Source: Poecilobothrus nobilitatus (taxonomy: Eukaryota; Arthropoda; Insecta; Diptera; Dolichopodidae). From it: 64,000 bases of DNA. A model generated the notes under the pieces. That model worked only from the letters and a program-made list of their open reading frames with translations. It was not told the DNA's origin and did no database searches. Every line of letters starts with the position of its first letter. Position 1 is the first letter of the stretch. A program made the position numbers and the translations under genes. Shown here piece after piece: positions 12,086-22,784 of the stretch. The DNA lies in contig OX352772.1 of assembly GCA_947095535.1 (NCBI GenBank), positions 147,116,177-147,180,176 on the forward strand. The letters run 5' to 3'.

Positions 12086-12287
12086 AAAAAAACAAAGGAA
12101 TAAAAGCGATTCAAAATAAGTTACGAGTAATTGCATTTTTCTTTTTAAAGTAACAAGCAAGACATTATGTATAAATTGTGTAAAAAGTTAAAAAATTGTT
12201 AATAGAGTGAAAATTCTAGGATTAGAAACGTTCGCGATCGGTTGTCTTAATAAAATATAAATCGGAAATTAAAAAAAAGAAATTAAA
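12086..12287 (+). other. Upstream region of polymerase gene
   Basis: Unique noncoding DNA between the left inverted repeat and the polymerase start codon. A run of A-rich sequence precedes the ATG. No confident promoter motif is seen. Confidence 0.5.
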
Positions 12288-15200
12288 ATGAATACAGAAA
12301 AATTCACAATAAAATCAATAAAATCAGTGAATGTAAAACGATTCAACATTTTTGCAAAAAAATTTGAGTTTATAATAAATGCAGTACCAGACAACAAAGA
12401 TCCAATAGATTGGATTAAAACCGGTATTGAAGAATTATTCAGCAATTTACTTGAAAATGTTGATCCTACTGACAAAATTGGTGTCACTTTTGGATGCCAA
12501 AGTTTTCATGAACGTGATCCGGCCTGGATCAATTTTAAAGAAGCAAAAGATCTTGACATTTCGGAAATTTGGGAAGTTATTTCAAAAATTTTTCAAAGCA
12601 ACTCCGGAGGATTATCTACAGATACGTTATGTATAAATGTTACATATATACGACTTCCAGCAGGAAGTGGAAGAGGAAAAAGATACAACAATTTTGAAGA
12701 AGAATGTAATAAAAGAAGAGGCATAATTTCAATCAAAAACAAAGATAATTTATGCTTACCACGTGCGTTAGTTGTTGCTATCTCATTTATAAAAAAATCA
12801 GTTGACTACTGTAAAATGCGAAAAGGCACAGGTCAACTTCAGTTGAAAGCAGCATTACAACTAATAAGAAATTCAAATGTAAGCATCCCAGCAAAAGGAG
12901 CTAGTATCAGTGAGCTCAAAAAATTTCAACTGTACCTCTCTAAATATCAAATTGTAGTTTTTGATTTCAGAGGAAAAGGAAAATCAATTATTTTTCAAGG
13001 TGAAGAAGATAAGGAAAAAAGATTGAATTTGATATACGATGAAGGTCACTTCAATGTAATTACATCATTAACAGCAGCATTTAGTTGTGATTACTTTTGC
13101 CAAACATGTAATGTTCCGTATAACAATAGATTGTTTCACAGATGTAAACAGTCGTGTTTCTTTTTTAAATCATCTCCAGCATGTGACGTAAATTTTCCAA
13201 ATATTAAATATGATGTATGCAATCGAAGTTTTAAAGGTCAAACTTGTTTTGATAATCATAAAGCAACATCATCTACAAATAAAAAATCTATTTGTACTCT
13301 TATAAATTCCTGTACAAAATGCTTTAAAGTATACAGAACCGATGTAAATCATATATGCTATGGACATTTGTGTAAAAACTGTAATCACCGTGTAAAGAAT
13401 TAGCTGAACTTAAAAATATATTATATATTTTCTACGATCTCGAAACAACTCAAGATGATATCATCGGGGAGAAACTTCATGAAGGTGTTGGAAAAGGGGA
13501 TATAATTGAACATCAGCCTGATTTATGTATTTTTGAACAACGTTGCACGCATTGTATATTGTCTAATGTTGAAAGATGCAATTTTTGTGGACTTCGAGAA
13601 CATGTGTTGAAACAAAATCCAATACAAATGTTCTTAGAATATATACTCAACCAAAGAAAGATATTTCATAAAATTGTAGTTATTGCACATAACGGACAAG
13701 CATTTGATAATCAGTTTTTATTAAACTATATCTTAGAGAAAACCATCATCAAACCAAAAGTAATTATGAGGGGAACAAAGATAATTTTAATGCTGTTAGA
13801 TAACGTGAAATTTATTGATTCACTAAACTATTTTCCAATGCCGTTAAGTAATTGAAAAGTGGGAGTATGAATTTCGAAACGAAATGAGATCAAAAGAATA
13901 CATAGAATTTTTCGCAAAATTGGAGAACGAAAGTTTGATACCATTAAAACCACGTGATGCGTTTTATGGCGGTAGAGGAAACACAAGAACATATTATAAA
14001 TGTGCGCCTGGTGAAAAAATAATGTATATAGATATATGCTCACTATATCCTTGGGTGTGTAAATATGGAAAATTTCCAGTGGGTCATCCAAAAGTTCATG
14101 TTGGAAAAATTGAATTCAATAAATTAAATTTAAATGATACTGAAGGATTAATAAAGGCATTGATACTTCCCCCAGAAAAACTCTATCACCCGGTTTTGCC
14201 TATAAATCAAAATAATAAGCTAATATTTTCCTGTTGTCAAACATGTAGTTTGGAAATGAATAATGATGACTGCTCGCATGACAATCGTAGTAGGTCAATT
14301 TTAGGAACGTGGGTTATAGATGAAGTAAGAGAAGCTGTTAAACAGGGATACAAAATTGTGGAAATATACGAGGTATGGGAGTATACTGTTAAACAATTTA
14401 ATCCCCTTACATCACAACAAGGAATTTTTACAGAAATGATGAACAAGTTCCTTAAAATTAAACAAGAAGCTTCTGGCTGGCCTAGCTTTTGCAGAACACC
14501 AAAGGAAAAGTGCAAATATTTAGAAAAATTTTCCAAAGTAGAAGGCATAAATTTACAGTTTAACGATATAGAAAAAAATCCTGGACTTAGATCATTAGCT
14601 AAGTTAATGTTAAACTCTTTCTGGGGTAAATTTGGATAGAGAGAAAATCAATCAAAAACTGAAATAATAAATGAGCCTTATGAATTATTTACTCTTCTTA
14701 TTGATCCTTCGAAGGATGTAAATCAAATAACTCCAATAAACGAAAAAACAGTTTTGGTAAATTGGGAATACAAAGAAGAAACAGCTGAATTATTATCAAT
14801 AGTTAACGTTTGCATAGCTGCTTACACTACCATACAAGCTCGTTTAAAATTGTATTCTTACTTAGACAATTTAAAAGAACGAGTTTTGTATTACGATACA
14901 GATTCAATAATATATGTAGCACGTGAAGGAGAATATAACCCTCCAACTGGAGTTTTCATAGGAGATATGACAGATGAGCTTGAAGAATATGGAATTGGAA
15001 GCTATATTACAGAATTTATTAGTGGTGGTGCAAAGAACTATGCATACAAAATATATAGTACCAACTCCAAATGCGAAAAAACTGTTTGCAAAGTGAAAGG
15101 TATTCGTTTAAATTACAACGCTTCACAAGAAATAAATTTTGGCTCTATGAAACAATTAGTTAAAAAATTAAACAATTTTCAACAAATAAATATAACATTT

Positions 15201-15404
15201 CCTAGTATTCGCCGAACATACGATCACAGAACATACATCACTGTTCCTGAAATAAAGTCATATGGAATAAATTCCAGAAAACGAGTTTTTGCAGATGATT
15301 ATACTTCAGTTCCTTATGGCTTCAAAAAGAAAAAAATTAAAAAAATTATAGTTAATATGTATATTGTAAAAATTTTGTATAAAAGTATTAAATTACAGCA
15401 TTAA
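12288..15404 (+). pseudogene. pPolB: Polinton protein-primed DNA polymerase B
   Basis: The N-terminal 370 residues contain an OTU-protease-like layout (DNLC at residues 153-156, GHF with His254) and several Cys/His pairs toward residues 270-370. A one-base frameshift near 13395 follows. Exonuclease motif I (FYDLETT, near 13430) and motif II (HNGQAFDNQ, near 13688) come next. At about 13855 the frame breaks and a segment that normally links exonuclease and polymerase is missing. Polymerase motif A (DICSLYP, near 14029), motif B (LNSFWGKFG, ending 14636), an in-frame TAG (14637-14639) and motif C (YYDTDS, near 14892) then appear in the usual order. The C-terminus looks complete. It would replicate the element from a terminal protein primer; this copy is dead. 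Confidence 0.92.
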
Positions 15405-15605
15405 AAAAAATCTTTTAATTTTACCGTTTTTAATTTTCAGAATATAGCCAAAAAATTATTTACATATATATATCAGTATATATATACAATAGTATAAAAC
15501 AGTATATAACAGTATATGAACAGTATAAAACAGTATATATATATATATATATATATTTACTGATTTTATTCAAATTCACATTTGCAGTGTAACTCTTCAA
15601 TAATA
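15405..15605 (+). other. AT dinucleotide-rich spacer before integrase
   Basis: Contains imperfect CAGTATATA repeats (15472-15556) and then TTCACATTTGCAG (15575-15587), which looks like a 3' splice site just upstream of the integrase ATG. An intron in the integrase transcript is possible but unproven. Confidence 0.45.
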
Positions 15606-16529
15606 ATGTCAAAAGCACAAATAGTATCTGAAATTCATCGTCCAGTTAGACGTAGATTTCGGAGACGAAAACTATCTCAAAGAGGGTTAAATGATACATG
15701 GGAAATTGATCTTGTAGATATGTCGGCCTATCAAAAAGTAAATAATGGATACAAGTTTCTCTTAACTGTTATCGATATATTTTTAAAATATGCATATGCC
15801 GAAAAAGTTAAATCAAAGGCAGCAGATGACGTAGTTAAAAGTATGGAAAAGATTTTTAAAAGGGAGGGGAAGTCTCCACAAAATATTCATTCTGACCAGG
15901 GAAAAGAATTTTTCAACAAAAAATTCCAAAATTTAATGAAAAGCTATAAAATAAATCACTATCATACTTATTCAGAAATGAAGGCTAGTGTTTGTGAAAG
16001 GTTTAACAGAACATTAAAATCAATTATGTGGAAACAGTTTAGGTTATAAGGAAATTTTAAATGGATAGAATTTTTACCAAAACTAATTGAAAAATATAAT
16101 AACACAAAACATAGTACAATTAAGTTAAAACCAAACCAAGTTACATCACAAAATGAAAAACAAATTCTTCGTTCAATTTATAATTACCTTAAAATATTTA
16201 ATAAGGGAAAATTTAATGTTGGTGATTTTGTTAGAATTGCAAGGTCTAAAGGTACTTTTCAAAAAGGATATGAACCTAACTATTCAACTGAAGTTTTTAA
16301 AATAGCTTTCAAAAACAAGACAGACCCGATTACATATAGTTTAAAAGATTATAAAAATAAATTAGTTCGTGGTGGCTTCTATGTACAGGAACTGACTAGT
16401 GTCAAAGACCCCAATGCTTATTTAATTGAAAAAATTTTGAAACGAAAAGGCAATAAAGTATATGTGAAATATTTAGGCTTTGATAATAGTCATAATCAAT
16501 GGATAAGTAAATATGATATTCTTTCATAA
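15606..16529 (+). pseudogene. INT: Polinton-1 integrase (retrovirus-like, chromodomain)
   Basis: The ATG at 15606 opens a DDE integrase. The first catalytic Asp is in DTWEIDLVDM, the second in HSDQGKEF and the Glu in ASVCERFNRT, 33 residues after the second Asp by my count. A TAA at 16047-16049 interrupts the frame just after the catalytic core. The same frame then continues through a DNA-binding domain (VGDFVRIARSKG) to a C-terminal chromodomain (YLIEKILKRKGNKVYVKYLG). It is closely related to the intact integrase of Polinton-2 at 61493-62422. It would insert the element with a 6-bp duplication. With the nonsense codon the product would be a truncated core. Confidence 0.92.
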
Positions 16530-16783
16530 AAAAGTGTAATAAGAATTTATGTAGAAAATTTTTCTTAACTTTAGAGCACTGTTAAATACAACAATGTTGT
16601 AAAAATGGTAATAGAAAAAATAAAAATAGAAAAATATTTACTAATAAAAATAAATAATTTAGGAATAGGTAAATAAAAAATAATATTCTTTCATAAAAAA
16701 GTATAATTAGAATTTATGTAAAAGATTTTTTCTTAAATTTAGAACACTGTTAAATGCAACAATGTTGCGAAAAATGTTATATA
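16516..16783 (+). repeat. Tandem duplication of integrase 3' end
   Basis: The segment beginning ATATTCTTTCATAAAAAAG is present at about 16514-16612 (last integrase codons and 3' flank) and again at 16681-16783 with a few differences. The HINE copy 2 starts at the end of the second unit. Confidence 0.75.
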
Positions 16784-18975
16784 AACAAGTAAATGTAACA
16801 GTAAGTCGATGCAACCGACTTATTAATACCCTACCCCTGAATAATTCGAATTAAATTAAAAATCCATAAGTGTTTTTGGCAGCTGCTTGAACTTCTTCCC
16901 TTTTCTGTCTTATTCAACTCGAATTTCAAGAACGTAAAAGAGGCATCCGCTTGGGATATGCTTGACACCCTTGTATAAAATTTTAAGTTTCTATCTTAAT
17001 TATTTTCGAAGATTGGTAATCCTTGGGATGTTTGTGTCAGCTACCCGAATTGCCACTACAATTCATCGAATCCATCTCAGGAGCATAAAGAAAACTTGCC
17101 AGAACACCATTCTATTAAATTTAAAGGTTCTACTTTTGTTGGTTTTGGAGATATGCTCGTTGCTCTTGTGCTCGTCCTGAAGTTTCCAAAATACGAACCC
17201 ATGGTTCAAATTCTTTCAAATGTCAGTTTCCAATTTTACAGAAAAGGAAACATAACAGAACACCTTTGTACTAAAAATAAAATTTCTATCTTTGTTGGTT
17301 GTGGAGATATACTCGTTTGCTCTGGGGCTCGTCCGGAAGCTTCCAAGATTTGAACCCATGGACCAAATCCTCACAAATTTCAGAAACATAAATCAAACAT
17401 GAAGGAACACCATTCTGCCTAATTTAAAGGTTATATCTTTGTTGCATTTGGAGATAATATCATTTGCTCTGAGGCTCGTTCGGAATCTTTCAAAATCCGA
17501 ACCCAAGGACCAAATCCTCTCAAATTTCAGAGGCCTAAATCATACATGAAAGAACACCATTATGCCAAAAGTAAAGGTTATATCTTTATTGGTTTTGGAG
17601 ATAATCTCATTTGCTCTGAGGCTCGTTCGGAAGCTTCCAAAACCAAACCCATGGACCAAATCCTCTTAAATTTCAGAGACATAAATCAAACACGGAAGAA
17701 CACCATTGTACCAAATTCAAAGGTTCTACCTTTGTTCGTATTGGATATAATCTCATTTACTCTGCGGCTCGTTCGGAAGCTTCCAAAATTCGAATCCACG
17801 GTTCAAATTCTTTCAAATTTAAACCCATGGCCAAATCCTCTCAAATTTCAGAGAGTTAAATCAAACATGAAAAAACACCATTCGGCCAAATTTAAAGGTT
17901 ATATATTTGTTGTTTTTGGAGATAATCTCATTTGCTCTGGGGCTCTTTCGGAAGCTTCCAAAATCCAAACCCATGGACCACATCCTCTTAAATTTTAGAG
18001 ACATAAATCAAACTGGAAGAAACATCATTATAAAAAATTTAAAGGTTCTATCTTTATTGGTTTTGGAGATAATCTCGTTTGCTCTGGGGCTCGTTCGGAA
18101 GTTTCCAAAACCCGAACCCATGGACCAAATCTTCTCACATTTCAGAGACTTAAATAAAACACGAAAGAACACCACCCTGCCAAATTTAAAGGTTATATCT
18201 TTGTTGGTTTTGGAGATAATCTCATTTGCTCTGGTGCTCGTTCGGAAGCTTCCAAATCCAAACCCATGGACCAAATCCTCTTAAATTTCAGAGGCCTAAA
18301 TCATACATGAAAGAACACCATTCTGCCAAAAGTAAAGGTTATATCTTTATTGGTTTTGGAGATAATCTCATTTGCTCTGGGGCTCGTTCGGAAGCTTCCA
18401 AATCCAAACCCATGGACCAAATCCTCTTAAATTTCAGAGACATAAATCGAACGGGAAGGAACATCATTGTACAAAATTTAAAGGTTCTATCTTTGTTGGT
18501 TTTGGAAATAATCTCATTTGCTCTGGTGCTCGTTCGGAAGCTTCCAAAACCCAAACCCATGGACCAAATCCTCTTAAATTTCAGAGACATAAATCGAACG
18601 AGAAGAAACATCATTGTACAAAATTTGAAGGTTCTATCTTTGTTGCTTTTGGAGATAATCTCGTTTGCGGAGATTATCTCCAAAAGCCCGGAATCATTCG
18701 GAAGCTTCCAGAATCCGAACCCATGGACGGATTTTGTCCAGATTCGAACTTAGCCTTTCTTTCGTAATTAGTAACCTACTATATAAATTTCATCAAGATA
18801 GCATCATTATTTTTTGAGTTATCGTGCGTACGGACGGACGGACATCGCTAAATCGACTCCGGCGGTGATCCTGATTCAGAATATATATACATGTCTATAC
18901 CTAACTCGTTTCCTTTTGGTGGTTACAAACACCATACCAAAGTTAATATACCCTATACTTTAGGTGTAGGGTATA
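16784..18975 (-). mobile_element. HINE/DINE-1-like element, copy 2, inverted
   Basis: Reverse complement of 6906-9098 over its whole length (2,192 versus 2,193 bp), with few substitutions. The terminal hairpin is at 16802-16822 and the TATACCC end at 18975. The same satellite of about 147 bp fills the core. It lies between the integrase and the orphan gene of Polinton-1, so it jumped or was copied after that Polinton had landed. Several open frames of 100-175 codons across the satellite are artefacts of the repeat. Confidence 0.82.
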
Positions 18976-19201
18976 AAAAATAATAGTTTTATTATTATCA
19001 ATTAGAATTTATTACATTAATAAACAACTTACTTTACAACTTTTTGTTTTTAATTAGTTTTCTTAAGGATTTTGATTTCTAAACATTGATAATACAATTT
19101 TTTAGAAGAAAAATTTAGTATAAATAAAGTGGAATCTTTCTTAAGATATATCAATTCAAAGACAGAGCTCAACATAATAATACAGAAAAAAAGAAAGCAA
19201 A
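18976..19201 (+). other. Upstream region of Polinton-1 orphan gene
   Basis: AT-rich noncoding stretch. A TATAAATA-like box lies at about 19119, some 80 bases before the ATG at 19202. Promoter role is inferred only. Confidence 0.35.
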
Positions 19202-19714
19202 ATGGAAAACACAGCAGAAATTTTCGCCTACGCTCAACAAATAGAGCCAACACAGGAGTTAGCCCCAATTAAACGGAAAAGAATAAGAACTCAACAGAAA
19301 TCGCAGACACTTCATCAACAACAACATCATCATCATCAACAACAACAACAGGAAGAAATCATTCTTTTTCAAGAAGAAGAACCACCAACAAAAAAAAGCT
19401 TCAAAGAAGCTTTTAATAACAAAAATGTGGAAACTAGAAAAAGTTTCCTAAAAACTAAAGATATGGAGCAAGATGCTCTATATCATATAATAAATGCTAA
19501 GCAAATAAAGACCATTTATGGTCTTAAGTGGGTCTTTGAGACCCGCAATTTAATTATATTTGTACCTCAAAAATATTCTGATATTTTTGAGAATTCTGAT
19601 TTTGTAAAAGAAATAAAAGAAAAAGAACATTTTGTATATAAAGATAAAAATTTAAATTTAAATATTATAGATATATATGAGTCGTTTGGTAAAATATATG
19701 CAAATTACCAATAA
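19202..19714 (+). CDS. Polinton-1 orphan protein with His/Gln tract
   Basis: 170 codons, intact, plus strand like the polymerase and integrase. Residues 1-35 are Lys/Arg-rich (RKRIRTQQKS). Residues 37-52 form a His/Gln tract (QQQHHHHQQQQQQ style) encoded by CAA/CAT triplets. An acidic EEEPP stretch follows, then a more ordered C-terminal half (about residues 80-170) with alternating hydrophobic positions (IYGLKWVFETRNLIIFVPQ). No transmembrane segment or signal peptide is seen. I do not recognise the family. Its position inside a Polinton, and its being open while the polymerase and integrase are broken, suggest an accessory or structural Polinton gene, but this is inference. Confidence 0.6.
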   Translation: MENTAEIFAYAQQIEPTQELAPIKRKRIRTQQKSQTLHQQQHHHHQQQQQEEIILFQEEEPPTKKSFKEAFNNKNVETRKSFLKTKDMEQDALYHIINAKQIKTIYGLKWVFETRNLIIFVPQKYSDIFENSDFVKEIKEKEHFVYKDKNLNLNIIDIYESFGKIYANYQ

Positions 19715-20117
19715 AAGATGTAAATTGGTTTATAGTTATATAAGTTTTTATTATTCATAAATAAATATAAATTTAAAAAAAGGTATAAATTTCTTTTATT
19801 TAGTTGCTTTATTTTTCAGATTTATGTTTAAATGTACTTAATGTTAATATGTATATGTAGTTATAAAATGGATTTATTTAATTTTTTTCGTAAAAACACA
19901 GGTATTTCATAAAAGAGCCGAGAAAAATTACATCATACATTAAATTTTTGAACTGGAATAAAAATCTCTACTTTTAACCTTGTAACATTTTTTTCTTTAC
20001 AGATCTATATGAATTTCTTTTATTATTTTAGATCTTGGCATGATTTTTAGACAAATTATACCTAATTTATAAATAATGAAATAAATAACAAATTATATAG
20101 TTACAAAATTGTTTTAT
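19715..20117. repeat. Duplicated noncoding segment
   Basis: The part at about 19857-20010 repeats at about 20098-20250 with roughly 85 percent identity by eye; both hold CAGGTATTTCATAAAAGAG. The second unit overlaps the minus-strand frame 20118-20330, so the first is a decayed copy of that coding segment. Confidence 0.65.
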
Positions 20118-20330
20118 TTAATATCTTTTTTGTAAAAATACAGGTATTTCATAAAAGAGTCGAGAAAAATTACATCGTATATTAAATTTTTTAACCGGAA
20201 TATAAATCTCTTCTTTCAACTTTGCAACATTCTTTTCTTCACAGGTCTTTATGTATTTTTTAACATATTCCTTTACATTTGGCTCTGCAGTTTTATTATA
20301 TGCAATTACTGCATGTAGGAAATCAATCAA
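20118..20330 (-). pseudogene. Minus-strand Polinton gene remnant downstream of ATPase start
   Basis: An open frame of 70 codons rich in Lys and Glu (KKYIKTCEEKNVAKLKEE), in a different frame from the ATPase start immediately upstream. It does not contain Walker B or other ATPase motifs, so it is either an unrelated gene fused by deletion or a diverged part of one. A second degraded copy of its DNA is at 19857-20010. Function unknown. Confidence 0.4.
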
Positions 20331-20437
20331 ACTGTAAAATTCGTTCGTTTTTTATACTTTATTAAATTATGAATAAAAGTGGTTTTACCACAGCATGATG
20401 GCCCCGCTACCATCATTGTAAATGGATGAAATAGCAT
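20327..20437 (-). pseudogene. ATP: Polinton-1 packaging ATPase, N-terminal fragment
   Basis: From an ATG at 20437 on the minus strand the frame reads FHPFTMMVAG followed by a canonical Walker A (GPSCCGKTTF), and stops at 20327 after 36 codons. The start is strikingly similar to the ATPase of Polinton-2 at 62763 (HPFTMMIAGPSGCG). Walker B and the rest of the FtsK/HerA-type ATPase are gone. It is too short for the ordinary gene and is easy to overlook. Confidence 0.8.
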
Positions 20438-20478
20438 AGTTGTATTAGTTAAAAATAGCACTGTTAACCTATATTTAT

Positions 20479-20928
20479 ATGAAAAGCTCTTTTGCCGAAG
20501 TGAATATAAATGTAAATTTATTTATTCTAATGAGTATTCTTACACAAACCGTCGACATGGTTAAACGAGTTCTCATAGTTGACCTACAATTTTTACAAGG
20601 AAATGAAAAGCAATATTTCCTAAAAGAATTAGCCATACTTGAAAAAGGAAGTTTAATTCCAACTGTCTATCACTTCAAAGCACCGTACCCCTCAGAGGAA
20701 CTTAGTTCGGATATGAAATATAATAACCAGTATTGCGAAAATAAAATAAATGGACTTAAATGGAATAACGGTCTAGTTGAATATTTAGATGTAAAATGTA
20801 TATTAAAACACTATTTAGAGTCAGCTGAAAAAATTTATGTTAAAGGAGAACAAAAAAAACTATTCCTTCAAAAGTACATTGACAGTGACAAAATAGAAGA
20901 TTTAAGCAGAAACTTGCCGTCATTATAA
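20479..20928 (+). CDS. Polinton-1 conserved-looking orphan protein (149 aa)
   Basis: An intact frame divergent from the ATPase fragment. The first ATG gives 149 residues; an internal ATG at 20560 (MVKRVLIVDLQFL) may be the true start, because the order begins there: VLIVDLQFL strand, KQYFLKELAIL, a YHFKAPYP segment, an NGLKWNNGLVEY segment, then AEKIYVKGEQK. The VD...KELA arrangement is reminiscent of an RNase H-like or DEDD exonuclease core, but the remaining acidic residues are not clear, so this is a weak inference. No membrane segment. Open while neighbouring Polinton genes are broken. Confidence 0.6.
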   Translation: MKSSFAEVNINVNLFILMSILTQTVDMVKRVLIVDLQFLQGNEKQYFLKELAILEKGSLIPTVYHFKAPYPSEELSSDMKYNNQYCENKINGLKWNNGLVEYLDVKCILKHYLESAEKIYVKGEQKKLFLQKYIDSDKIEDLSRNLPSL

Positions 20929-21699
20929 AAGATTGATAACTTTAAATCAAATTGTCCTATTCACTTATTAAACAACAATTTCAGATGTGCTGTTAAAAAT
21001 TGTTATAATGTATATATGTATCTTTTAAAAGAAAAAATGTTAGATTAAGACAACACAGATTTCTATAAAATTGTAAAATATTTTTAAATAAAAAACGAGG
21101 AAGAATACAGTTGCCTTTGTCAACTCTTAGATACCCGTACGAACCGTTAGTATGTTCACAGCCTGTCACTCTGCTCACAATATTATTTTTTAAATAGTTT
21201 AGTATTTTAAAATAATTTGGGTGAATTTTATAATTTCTAGATCTATGGGTTGTACATATATTCAAACTATATGTTTATATGTACATTCTTCAAAAGCAGA
21301 TTCTAACCTTTCACATAACGATTATCAATCCAAAACTTTTTCAAATATTCTATAGTACCATTTAATACTAAGCGGTAAATGTATATTAAATTTACTTAGT
21401 ACAAAATAGTAAATATAATTTTAAATATTATATTATATTATAGATAAATATTTCATTGACAGAATAATTTCTTATAAGTACAATAAAATACATATATGTA
21501 TGTAAATACGGCTCTATATAATATACATCTATACTCTTAACATTCATTCACTAGTGACATATACGATATGTAAATAAACATGATATTATATAAGTATGTA
21601 TATATATTAATATCATAATATATATATCATGTATATATCATGTATATATCATGTATATATATAATATAAATAAAAATTCTTCAAGCAACCGTTATGTTG
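20929..21699. other. Noncoding region with AT microsatellites
   Basis: No gene recognised. There is a TATCATGTATA minisatellite at 21617-21665 and AT-rich DNA elsewhere. A short segment near 21120-21180 (TACCCGTACGAACC) resembles the end of an INE-type repeat on the minus strand. Confidence 0.5.
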
Positions 21700-22760
21700 T
21701 ATCCGTTATTTATTTATTTACATGTTTATGTACTACGCATTATATCCTCAACAATTTCAAATTATCGAGTAAAACAAAATGGAAAAAATTCGTTAAAGAA
21801 ATTTGTTAGAAAATTTGAAAAAATCAAGTAACACTTTCGTCAATTATAAAGTAGCCCTATATTATTAAAAAAAGTTGTTAACAGAAATAAGAGTATAATG
21901 TTGAAGCTTTAATTTTTGTGTATTACTTCAAAAAAATTTTAACAGGTGTTCAAGTTACAGGTGTTTAAAAATAGGAAATTTTCAGTTTTTGACCCCTTAC
22001 AGCTCCTAAACGGGTAGTGATACAAAAAAAATTTTTGAAATAACTCATACTTATTTTCAAAGATCTAACTTCTGTCAAATTTCAAGTTTCCAACTTAAAC
22101 CGTTTAGAAGATAGAAGGGTTAAAGGATTTTGTAAAATTTGAGTTTCATATAACGGTAAATTAAGACACCGTATGCCACAAATATATATTTATTCTATAT
22201 ATATTTTTAAAGCTAATAAAAGTAGTAATCGTTTGGCGTTTTCATAATGAAGATATACCTTATACAACTTGTGCTATAACAATTTAAATATAGAGTTTTT
22301 TGAATCTTTGGGGAGCTGTAGCTCCGTAAAGGGTGGGGCTACAAAAAAAAGTTATTAAAAATAAAATTAATATTTTTGTGAGATCTATCAGTAGTTAAAA
22401 TTTCAGAGCTCTATTCCAAAAAAAATGTGGGGATCTAAAAGTTAGGTGTTCGAGAGCTACCCTAAGACTTGTTCCAAACTCAATCAAAAAAAATAGGGAA
22501 CCTATAAATTACTCCCAGAATATTTTGTGTACATTTAAATTTTAAGATTTTAGCTTTCTTAGTTTTTGAGTTGGCTTGCTGACGGACGGAATAATGATCA
22601 AACGGACGGACGGACATGGCTCAAAAGTCTTAGAGTTTTTTTCTGATCCGATCCATACCTTTGAAGGTATATCTAGCTCGCTTATTTCGAGGTGTTACAA
22701 ACGGAGGAGTAATTTTATTATACCCGATCCTATCGTACGGGTATAATTATTTCAAACATA
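21700..22760 (-). mobile_element. INE-like repeat, family 2, copy A
   Basis: Read on the minus strand it starts TATACCCGTACG near 22745 and carries GTCCGTCCGTCCG near 22600-22615. It then matches the repeats at 50486-51420 and 31720-33000 in phrases such as the segment around GGAGCTACAGCTCCCC and TACCGTTATATG. No coding region. It sits in the right half of Polinton-1. Confidence 0.7.
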
Positions 22761-22784
22761 TAAATAAATTTGTTTTTTTTTTTT

